A stretch of DNA of 64,000 bases, from the NCBI GenBank assembly GCA_013420905.1, contig JAAXNY010000001.1, forward strand, positions 2,108,001 to 2,172,000, in the 5' to 3' direction. Under the pieces are notes generated by a model that was given only the letters and a program-made list of their open reading frames with translations, did no database searches and had not been told where the DNA came from. The translations under genes and the position numbers were made by a program. This DNA is from Collybia mongolica (lineage: Eukaryota > Basidiomycota > Agaricomycetes > Agaricales > Clitocybaceae). Shown piece after piece: positions 55,696-64,000 of this stretch (position 1 is its first letter; each line of letters opens with the position of its first letter).

Positions 55696-57029
55696 GGGGT
55701 ACCACATAAAATGTATATTTGTACCTTTCCAAACTTGATTATAATCTCTTGTCATATCCATTTTTAAAATGGTATCACATTCATATATTACTTGGCCAAA
55801 AGCATACCCAAACAAGTCAATGTAGACACTCCTGGAATCTATATTGCTCAATATCTGGACAATGGCTAGCTATATATGTATGGTTGAATATAGTATGTGA
55901 TAATACAACAAAAAACTGCTCAACAGACATATGTACATTTGTTTGAACTTTGTCTTTGATGATGATATTTCCATTTTTGGCATATCTTATAAGAACTTGA
56001 TTAACCCAGGATTTAAAACTGGAAATGATTTGTTACATGCTAAATGGTTGATATACATTTCAATTCTGTGGGAACATGTTTCTATCATAGACATTTGGAC
56101 TGATAATACTTTCTTACATAGATGTCTTCATGACCAGACATGATAGAAATCCTTACTTGTATTTAAGAAGCTCACATAACTATGTAGATCATGTTATCCA
56201 AAAAATATGCATGCAATAAAATTAGGTTTTTTTTACCTTTGGTATTTCTCTCCTCTCAATAACTAAAGCTACTGAGTTGGTTATGTATTTGGAATGTACA
56301 AATATGGATCTACATTTTCCATATTTGTTGATTTTTTCACATACTCCATCTTTAAGAGTCTAAGTTTTTACCTTACTAGCTGACTTGTTTTTAAGGGAAA
56401 TATCTAGGTATATATTGTTACCTTTTTTTGCTGAATATGATCTATAAACATGAACTCTATTGACAATTCATTTATGTATTCCTCTACTTTAGGAATTGTT
56501 ACAAAATCAAAGAAACCAGCTTTCCATTGCAACAGGCTAGTTCTAGAAACATAAGGAAAGAAGTAAATTTAAAAATAAAATTTAAGGACTCATATATGCC
56601 AGTAATGGCCCTCTACCTCAAGTAACTATGTAGGTCATATTATCCAAAAAATACACATGTAATGGAATTTTAGAAGCTGGTTTTTTTTCTATTTGGAATG
56701 TACAAATATGGATCTAGAACAATTATTATAATATTATTGAGAGGTACTTGAAATGCTGCATTCTGTATGAGTTGACTTAGTTTTCCATCCTGGCAACCGA
56801 TCAAACATATGTTCTTTAATTATTATTCTACTGTAAGATTTCTTTTCCAAGGTTTACTTGTCTATTGGCAAAACATCATGGATTAGCTGAAAGAAATGTA
56901 TTAAAGTATAACATCAAGCTAACCTAATCGATTGGCCCAGATGATTTCAAAAAGTGTGTCATAAATTCTTTCCCTAGCCATGGCAGCAAACTCCTGGTCC
57001 TTAGCTTTCTGTTTTTGACTATGAAGAAA
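55696..57029. other. AT-rich repeat DNA
   Basis: No gene. Segments near 56175-56330 and 56620-56720 are similar in direct orientation (TATCCAAAAAATA..., TTGGAATGTACAAATATGGA), indicating an old tandem duplication. Confidence 0.4.
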
Positions 57030-57400
57030 TTAGTTCAAAGCTGATTTAGAAAGAGATGTACTGTGCCTTTTTGGAATAAAAGTTTTGAACTTGAACTTCT
57101 TGCTTAAGGAAGCAGGTGTTGCTGGCAAAATAGATATGTCCATTTGGTATTTAGAAAAAGCCTTTTGAACTGCCTCTGTAACTTTGCAACACTGCAGGGA
57201 CTGTTGGTAGAGAAGAATGGTGGCAGAAATTATTTCAACAGAGAAATTATGCCCTTGGTTACAAATGATGGTGAGATGTTCTGCAATAATAGAAAGGGCT
57301 AGAATTGATGAGGTGCTGCAAAATTGTAAAGTAAAGGGATGACAAACCACATGAAAAATTGGTTGCCTGGATATTTGGAGGAGACAATAGATGTTCAAAC
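57030..57400 (-). pseudogene. Transposon protein fragment
   Basis: A 122-codon minus-strand open stretch with no start support (SIIAEHLTIICNQGHNFSVE, then a Lys/Ser-rich end). Its continuation on the minus strand (about 56920-57025) includes short coding-like text in another frame. Probably part of a transposon protein; family not recognised. Confidence 0.25.
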
Positions 57401-57559
57401 TATTGAAAGGTATATTGGATATTGAACTGGTTGAAATGATTCAAAAACTGGTGCAACAAACCAGCCTTATTAGAGACTGAGTAACTTCATCACTTGAAAA
57501 TATCTATAATTGATATATGACAAGTAGAATTTAGAAAAGCATGAGGTTTTAGAATGGCC

Positions 57560-58720
57560 ACTGACTGGCTACAGTAGACATCAAGCCATGAGATGGGTTT
57601 ATCAATGCAGAGAAGCAACAGCACTTGCACTCTGCAGTGCACATCAAGCCATGAGATGGGCTCATGGATACAGAGAAGCAATAATACTCACATACTATAG
57701 CATATTTCAAGCAATGAGATGGGCTCATGTATACAGAGAAGCAACAGCACTCACATACTGCAGCACACATTAAGCCATAAGATGAGCTCATGGATACAGA
57801 GAAGCAATGGCACTCACTCTCTGCATCACACATCAAGCCATGAAATGGGCTCATAGATACAGAGAAGCCACAGCACTCACTTCCTGCAGCATACATTAAG
57901 CCATGAGATGAGCTCATGGATACAGAGAAGCAACAGCACATACATTCTGCAGCATACATCAAGCCATGAGATGGGCTTGTAAATACAGAGAAGCACAGCC
58001 ACTCACATACTGCAGCACACACCAAGCCATGAGATGGGCTCATAGATACAGAGAAGCACAGGTACTCACATACTGCAGCATACACCAAGCTATGAGATGG
58101 GCTCATGGAGACAGAGAAGCTACAGCACCTACTTCCTGCAGCACACACCAAGCATGAGATGAGCTCATGGATACAAAGAAGCACAGCCACTTACTGGCTG
58201 TAGCACATATCAAGCCATGAGATAGGCTCATAGATACAGAGAAGCGCAGCCACTCACATACTGTAGCACACATTGAACTATGAGATGGACTCATGAATAC
58301 AGAGAAGCTATAGTACTCACTCTCTACAGCATACATCAAGCCATGAGATGGGCTCATGGATACAGAGAAGCACAGCCACTTACTGGCTGTAGCACACATC
58401 AAGCCATGAGATGGGCTCATAGATACAGAGAAGCACAGGTACTCACATACTGCAGCATACACCAAGCTATGAGATGGGCTCATGGAGACAGAGAAGCTAC
58501 AGCACCTACTTCCTGCAGCACACACCAAGCATGAGATGGGCTCTGGATATAGAGAAGCAACAGCACCCACCTCCTGCAGCACACACCAAGCCATGAGATG
58601 AACTTATAGATACAAAGAAGCATGGCTACTCACAAGCTGCAGCATACATCAAACTATGGGATGGGCTTAGAAATATAAAGCAAGCATAGCTACTCACATT
58701 CTGCAGTATACATTAAGCCA
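57560..58720. repeat. 63-bp tandem array, about 18 units
   Basis: Consensus contains CAGAGAAGCAACAGCACTCA, then CATACTGCAGCACACATCAA and GCCATGAGATGGGCTCATGG. Most units are exactly 63 bp, a multiple of three, so the minus strand stays open for more than 200 codons (CFSVSMSPSHGLMCAAVCEW per unit). Units near 57970-58150 and 58355-58535 are nearly identical in order, including a shared 1-bp deletion (CAAGCATGAG), showing a block duplication of six units. Confidence 0.9.
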
Positions 58721-59098
58721 ATATGCCTGCAATGAGGTGTACTCCATTTCATATCAGAAAACACCCACCCACTATTGTGTCCATCCATTTTACATACAGT
58801 AAGATAGGCTTATATTTCTGCTAGAACAGTGAACCACTCACAGTCTGTAATATACATCAATCACATAATTTATCAGTTGTCTTCTACTACTTTGTTGCTT
58901 ACTCTAGGTGCATTTTAGTATACTGTAGACAGCAAGATTCATTAGATATTGCTCACCACATAGTTAGGAAAGTATAATATTACTCCCTCCAACATTTTGG
59001 CAAAGGACATCCTCTTTTTTTCTGGTTTCAAGGCCTCCTTTACAGCCCACCTATTTTGGCATTAATCAGCTTTCCTTATTCATCTGAATTGAAGGCAC
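58721..59098. other. Noncoding between the array and the GTPase gene
   Basis: AT-rich. A GTGAGT donor at the end of the GTPase frame suggests its last exon may once have lain here; none is recognised. Confidence 0.3.
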
Positions 59099-60189
59099 TC
59101 ACTGAAGTGAGTATCTCATTGATGCCTGCAAATTGTTTTGCAGTGCTGAAACAAAGACTGCTTGCAAAACATCACTGTCAAGAACTGTAACTGTGCATTC
59201 CACCAGCTCCAGGCATTGCTGGTCTAGTCCATTTAACTCTTGCATAGATGTTAGCATTTTTCTCTGAACAGGTTGCAATTTTCGCTGACTTTCTAGATAC
59301 ACATGACCCTGAGGAGGATATTTCATCTTCTGTAGATCCAAATCAGTGTTCTTCAAATTGTTTTGTATATACTCCTGTGCATGCTCTGTTGCCTTTTCAA
59401 AACTATAACCTTGGTCCTCCAATGCAATTATAGCTTTGATCTCAAGTGCCTCACACTTGGTAAATACAGCAATGACAGGAACTGTTTGACTGATCAGAGT
59501 GTTATGTAATGATTTAGTATGACATTTACCCTTGCCTGTGCCCACACAAGAAAAAAATTGCTTCTCGGCATGCGTGATAGGACGGTCATCGTCCATTGGA
59601 ATGCAATACCTTACAAGAATATCTGGTTACCTCCTGTGCACTTCCGTGGGTGAACCAAGTTAAATTGACATACCAGATAACATGAATCTGGTCACGGAGT
59701 TTTCCCGCCTTCGAGCGAGCCAACACAAAATCATTCACTTTTTCTAGTTCGTCGATACCACCTGCCTCAAACCCTCGAGAATCATGAAATATGAAAGTAG
59801 GATTGCTTCGAAAAACCATTTCGTTCTCAATATCATGAAGCCCACGCTGCATGATGGTTAGTCATTTACTATGAGAAACTATATCAACAACCGACTTGTG
59901 CACTGGGTTCGACCTTTGAGATGTCAATCTGAGGCATATGTTGTGTGTGAGTTTGGGTGTATACCACTTGGATCGCCATCCTGCTGACCTTTTTTCCATA
60001 CTTGGTGTAGATCTCAGGATTGTCGGCTGTGTTACAGATCTTCCTGAGGATTGTTGTCTTGCCTGCGTTGGCTCTGCCGATTATGAGAATGCGGAATCGC
60101 CCAGCTCGCCTCCTCAGTTGTGCACGCTTCCTTTCTATGGCTTGTGTGTCGACGCTGGCTGGGGCTTGCGAGATGCTCGATTGCGACAT
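59099..60189 (-). CDS. P-loop GTPase domain protein
   Basis: Starts MSQSSISQAPASVDTQAIER (ATG 60189). G1 is GRANAGKTT, the DxxG switch is DSRG in FHDSRGFEAGGIDEL, and the base-recognition motif is TKCE in VPVIAVFTKCEAL. Introns that keep frame are visible after KYGKK, after EPSAQ, inside the Trp of HVIW (GTATGT...TTGTAAG) and after TGK. This is a common agaricomycete G-domain family of unknown role. After SMRYSL the frame meets CA|GTGAGT, a perfect donor, so the protein may continue in an exon I cannot find, or end at the TGA 59099-59101. The start of the repeat array 380 bp downstream suggests the 3' end could be lost. Confidence 0.7.
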
Positions 60190-61917
60190 GTGTAACAGCT
60201 TCACATCCGGAAGTTAGTTTTGTAGATGCGATGTAATAGCTGAGTAGGTTATATACTGTAAGCGCAGAGTAATTGGGTTAGCGTTACAAAGATGTAAGAA
60301 GATCGTCAAGAGGATAAGATCGTCGTAAGCTGTGGCGATGCTTAGACCAAAGTGATGTTTATTTGGCTCGTTTCCGAGTCCGTCGTTTGGCACAATTCTG
60401 CTCCTACTGGTGCATGTGCATGAGCGCTAAGCACCTCTCATCTCAGGAAGTATCCAATTGGTCGCCCTATGCTGAGGTTGAAGTCACCAGGTGTTCTTTG
60501 CACCGACTTGTCAGCACCTGATATTCCTATCAAGTTTATCTCTTGTCAGGCCCATCATGCAAAGCTTTGGAAACTCTAAGATCCCGGACCTCATTCTAAC
60601 CTACCTCATTCTAACCTAAACTTGGCTTTCTCTAAGGCTTTGGTGCCATCACCAATGCATGGTCGTTCAATGCATGTTCGAGAACCGCCCCAACCGGCAG
60701 ACATCTCGACGGCCGACGTCGCGCTTCAAACTAATTGCGATGTCGTCCCTAGATGCACCAATAAGACACCGCAAGTATAGAGCAGCTGGCTTACTCGCAT
60801 TCGAGGAGGGGGCAGTCGTGGGTTTCCTGTTACATTTCGTGGCGTTGTGCATTGACTAGATTCCACAGAATCACATGAACTCCGACCTGCAGGAGCTGGA
60901 GTGCCAAATGAGCCACAATGTAGATATCCTCCGTCAGTTGTGCGATACTTCCAAGGTTGAATAGTCAAGGTTGCCTCGATTCGCTATGTTGTGTCTGGTC
61001 TGGGATTTCAGCACAAGCCCAAGTCCTCTTATTTCCTGCACTAAATACCGATTACTCTCGCAGTCATCAAATTTTCCTCCCTATTGCTTGAAGGCGTTCA
61101 CCAGCCAAGAACCACCTGGACATCAATTCCAAACGTTCTAACGTACATCCCTGCTCCAATACCCCCGCTCGACGCTGAACTCGAGGCTGCCACATCGTTC
61201 TTGCGTTATCTCAGGCTTGACCTCGTGGCTTGGTTATCTTCACCAACATTCGGCTTATTGTGTGGGGTGTGACCGAGTGTGTTGTGTTTCTCCGGACACC
61301 TCGCAACAACTTAGGTGTTACGAGTGACGAACCACAATCCCAGTGCATTAACGATGCTGCTGGTTCTGGTGCAGTGGATGGTGAGAGCATCAGGACTTTA
61401 CTAATTAATGGATGCTCTGACCCGTTATCACATAGAATGTGCCTAATGACCACATTTGTTCAACTGCGATTTTCGTTTCCTCTGCTCTTCGCTAGCGCCA
61501 CGCCTACTTCAGTAGTTCGATAGATTGTTACCAATACTGTAGGTAAGAAAGGGGTTGGCATCCACGAATTCTGCCATCTATAGTGACGAAGGATTAGTCA
61601 ATTAATGGAGAGTATACAACATGGCTTCCGGGTGCACCTTTATCCATCTTCCCACTTCGAACACTATATACATCTCTTCCATTCCATCAACAATCAACAC
61701 TTTAATGAATCAAAATTCTTTTTCATAAAGCTACTGTACACAAATGCAATTTACATGCTGTCCGGGTTCACCGACCTCAAGGATATTTATTCATTTGTCA
61801 CAAAGATCGATCCAAATTATTCCATTGTAAGCAAACGGGCAAAGTGTGGGGTAGATAGGTGGGTGGGTAGGTAGGTAGTGTATTAAGATTCTGTGTGAAT
61901 GTGAATGTGAACAGGGT
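60190..61917. other. Intergenic, no supported gene
   Basis: Short open frames only. It holds the GTPase promoter near 60200-60400 and otherwise unremarkable sequence. Confidence 0.4.
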
Positions 61918-61959
61918 GGGGGGGGGGGGGGGGGGGGGGGGGTCAGGAACGGGGGGGGG
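61918..61959 (+). repeat. Poly-G tract (25 G, then 9 G)
   Basis: An uninterrupted run of 25 G at 61918-61942 and a run of 9 G at 61951-61959. The tract lies downstream of the minus-strand gene ending at 62244. It could form G-quadruplexes and its length is likely to vary or be a sequencing estimate. Confidence 0.85.
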
Positions 61960-62243
61960 ATGGTAAGGGTAAGGGCAAGGGCAAGGGCAAAGGGTAGAGG
62001 TGACGGCAGCGGGGGGGGAGCAGGACGCTGATGAATAATAACGGAAACCAATAGTATGATGTCTAATAATTACGTGGTGGGAATGCCTCATGAATGCAAG
62101 AAAAGAGGTCGAAAATGAGATGGGGATGTCGCTAATAGAACAAACGTGACGGAGGTGGGGGGGGATAGGATGAGATCCAACCAAAAATGAAAATGAAAAC
62201 AGCGTTGTCGGCAAAAAAACGACACCGGGTACACCACGCCTCA
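61960..62243. other. Noncoding 3' flank of the last gene
   Basis: Purine-rich (AAGGGC)n near 61968-61990, then ordinary sequence. No gene seen. Confidence 0.4.
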
Positions 62244-64000
62244 TCATGCAGGCCTCCACGTTGCATCAGAGCGGTCGACCATATGAGTGATGCCCCCCCA
62301 GCTCGAGTCCGTCCGGTCGCTAGACTCTGTCGTGCCCGATATCGTCGCTGGGGCCGTCACGAACGACCCAGCAGCAGTACTAATATCAGGCGGGCTGCTC
62401 GTCGCCGAGCTCGGCACATCGTGGGCGCCACTCCCGATAGGAATCCCGATGGGCGACGAGGGCCCCTGCGAGAACACGGTCGCGTGGGGCGTCGTTTCCG
62501 ACGGTGCCAGGGAGGGCGCAGACAGGTACACATCCGAATGGCTCGTATGGAGCGGAGACGGCGTCGGCGGGTTCGACGGCGTGTCAGCAGGCTCCTCCTC
62601 CAGGCGCTGCTCCGCGCGCGCAGGCCAGTTTATCCGCGGCGGGTGCCCAAACGTGTAGTTCTCATTCCCACTATGGAGCGCTTCCGAGCCACTCCCCGAC
62701 CTCGAGTGTGTCCTCGCATCCGAATAATACGGCGAGTCCTCCTCCAACCTAGCCATGGACGAGTTCGCGCGCGAGCGGATCGCCGTCTGCACCAGCTCCA
62801 ACGACGAATGCGACGCCGCACCGATATTCTGCATCAGCGACTGCGCACGTGACCGGACCGAGATCGAAACAGAGTTCGCCCGCGAGCGGGACGACGACGA
62901 CGACGATGTGCCCGAGTGCGAGTTGGTGCGCGAGCTGGGGCCGGAGCGCTGCTGCGACACGTTGCTGCCCCGGTGCCGCAGCGAGGTCCTCGGGCTGGGC
63001 GCGGCGGACAGGAGCCCGACAGTGTCCTGCCTCTCCGCCGCCTCGTGCGAAGCTTCCGACGCGTGCTCGCTGTCCGACACGTCGTGCCCTATGTCGGACC
63101 CGTACGGCGCCGCGCCGAGCAGCTCCAGGGTCTCCCCGGTTCCCGTCTGCGCGCGGGGTCGGCCGGCCCTGGGGAACACGACGGGCGACGGCGAGACGGG
63201 CGCGAACGCAGGGACCGTCCCGGCGCGCGGCCGCCCCCGCCCCTGGGCCTGCTGGGGGTGCCGCGGGGGCATGGGGATGCCGCCGGGCGAGCCCAGGCTG
63301 GCCATGTCGGAGCTCGACGTGTGCGATCTGGGGGAGTGGGAGTCGGTGGACTCGCGGTTGCCGGTGGACCGCGTCGCCTGGGATACCCGGGACTGCAGCG
63401 AGCGTGAGTTGGACGTGGGGGTCATGTGCGACGGCGCGCCGGAGGACATGCTGTTCCCCCGTGCGGGGCGGCGGAATTGGAATGGATAGCGGGAGGTGAC
63501 GGGCTGGCCGAGACTGGACATGGACCCGGAGGCCCGTCCTGTCGAGGGCTCTTCGCTCTCTTCGTTGTCCCCTTCACCGTCGTCTTCGTCATCGTCTTCA
63601 TCGTCGTCTTCATCATCTTCGTCATCTTCATCATCGTCATCATCATCATCATCTTCTTCCGTGCTCCCACTCGGTGTTGTTTCTTTGCTACCACCAGGCG
63701 CAGGCGACGGAGGGAACGGTACCCGGTCAGCCGACGACATCTGCGCGCCCTGCGCAGTGAAGGGATACGGCAACGACAAGAGCGGCGGCGAGTTGCCCTG
63801 CTTGTCCTTCGACGAGCGCTTCACGACCTTCGGGATGATGTCCGACAGCTCCGGTACCGGGAACCCGTCCTTCGGGCTCTCGAACAGGTCGCCAGACAGG
63901 ACACCACGCCGTGCGGGCGGCGGCGCCGACGGGAACCCCACGGCGGCGAGCACCTGGTCCATGCCCTCGAACGCGGGGCCCGACTGCGGGACGTTGAGGA
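62244..64000 (-). CDS. C-terminal part of a large Ser/Pro-rich protein with acidic tract (runs off right edge)
   Basis: Open on the minus strand from the window edge to TAA at 62244, at least 580 codons. The text before Met at 63962 (SGPAFEGMDQVLAAVGFPSA) is in frame and coding-like, so the gene starts outside. It has LFESPKDGFPVPELSDIIPK near the start of the visible part, then an acidic block of about 40 Asp/Glu (GAnGAt repeats, about 63575-63660). Long Ser/Arg-rich segments follow (SSRSRANSVSISVRSRAQSL, AIRSRANSSMARLEEDSPYY), with many likely phosphorylation sites. The base composition is very GC-rich. No domain recognised. Confidence 0.7.
   Translation of the reverse strand, partial: LNVPQSGPAFEGMDQVLAAVGFPSAPPPARRGVLSGDLFESPKDGFPVPELSDIIPKVVKRSSKDKQGNSPPLLSLPYPFTAQGAQMSSADRVPFPPSPAPGGSKETTPSGSTEEDDDDDDDDEDDEDDEDDDEDDDEDDGEGDNEESEEPSTGRASGSMSSLGQPVTSRYPFQFRRPARGNSMSSGAPSHMTPTSNSRSLQSRVSQATRSTGNRESTDSHSPRSHTSSSDMASLGSPGGIPMPPRHPQQAQGRGRPRAGTVPAFAPVSPSPVVFPRAGRPRAQTGTGETLELLGAAPYGSDIGHDVSDSEHASEASHEAAERQDTVGLLSAAPSPRTSLRHRGSNVSQQRSGPSSRTNSHSGTSSSSSSRSRANSVSISVRSRAQSLMQNIGAASHSSLELVQTAIRSRANSSMARLEEDSPYYSDARTHSRSGSGSEALHSGNENYTFGHPPRINWPARAEQRLEEEPADTPSNPPTPSPLHTSHSDVYLSAPSLAPSETTPHATVFSQGPSSPIGIPIGSGAHDVPSSATSSPPDISTAAGSFVTAPATISGTTESSDRTDSSWGGITHMVDRSDATWRPA

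Noticed and set aside
57549..58594. Repeat protein gene on the minus strand, or a CRISPR-like array
   Set aside because: The open frame is explained by 63-bp units. No start context or domain is seen. Units are contiguous with no unique spacers, so it is not a CRISPR array.
62187..63499. Several long plus-strand frames opposite the last gene
   Set aside because: They are the antisense of a GC-rich Ser/Arg/Pro-coding sequence, which removes stops from the other strand; composition is Arg-rich noise.

Overview
The window is nuclear DNA of a filamentous basidiomycete, most likely a mushroom-forming agaricomycete. The evidence is host genes cut by many 45-65 nt GT-AG introns, a CBM1-tagged GH27 alpha-galactosidase, a relative of the GfMEP-type M35 proteases, an F-box protein and P-loop GTPase of common agaricomycete types, and transposon families typical of that group (chromodomain Ty3/Gypsy, PIF/Harbinger with a Myb/SANT-like partner, Tc1). 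No rRNA, tRNA, CRISPR array or bacterial-type operon was seen.

Layout. Bases 1-15.9 kb are a nest of transposons. An older, decayed minus-strand Ty3/Gypsy element (gag near 11.1 kb, RNase H, integrase and chromodomain at 4.1-0.9 kb, and an unusual extra CCHC ORF running off the left edge) is interrupted by a nearly intact 6.2-kb chromodomain Gypsy (4142-10322, 448-bp LTRs) and by a 1.2-kb solo LTR. To its right lie an inverted second 1.2-kb LTR, a solo 448-bp LTR with perfect target duplication, and a broken PIF/Harbinger transposase. From 15.9 to 47 kb is mostly host sequence: two unknown intron-containing genes, a secreted M35-family protein without its catalytic motif, a long intronless low-complexity ORF, the GH27 alpha-galactosidase, a small secreted protein, a Bor1/SLC4-like anion transporter, an amino acid permease with several micro-exons, an F-box protein and the GPI-anchor ethanolamine-phosphate transferase Gpi13/PIG-O. 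A second PIF/Harbinger relic sits at 29.8-31.4 kb. From 47 to 59 kb the DNA is AT-rich and repeat-derived: a MITE, transposase relics, a candidate 3-kb element with subterminal repeats, a degenerate Asp/Thr minisatellite, a Tc1 copy with unusual double-ended arms, two diverged LTRs in inverted orientation and a 63-bp tandem array of about 18 units. A GTPase gene (59.1-60.2 kb), a poly-G tract and the 3' part of a large low-complexity gene (62.2 kb to the right edge) close the window.

How things fit together. The host genes are independent single genes; I see no metabolic cluster. The most informative signals are in the mobile DNA. The 448-bp LTR element carries a Tf1/sushi-like self-priming signature (the predicted RNA 5' end is complementary to the ten bases just inside the 5' LTR), a -1 frameshift heptamer before the gag stop, and mutation concentrated at CpG: the nine differences between its two LTRs are all CpG transitions, and nearly all premature stops in the region are TGA where Arg (CGA) is expected. 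Together these suggest CpG methylation or deamination acting on repeats in this genome. Intron and exon positions were read by eye from splice signals and protein continuity and are not supported by transcripts.
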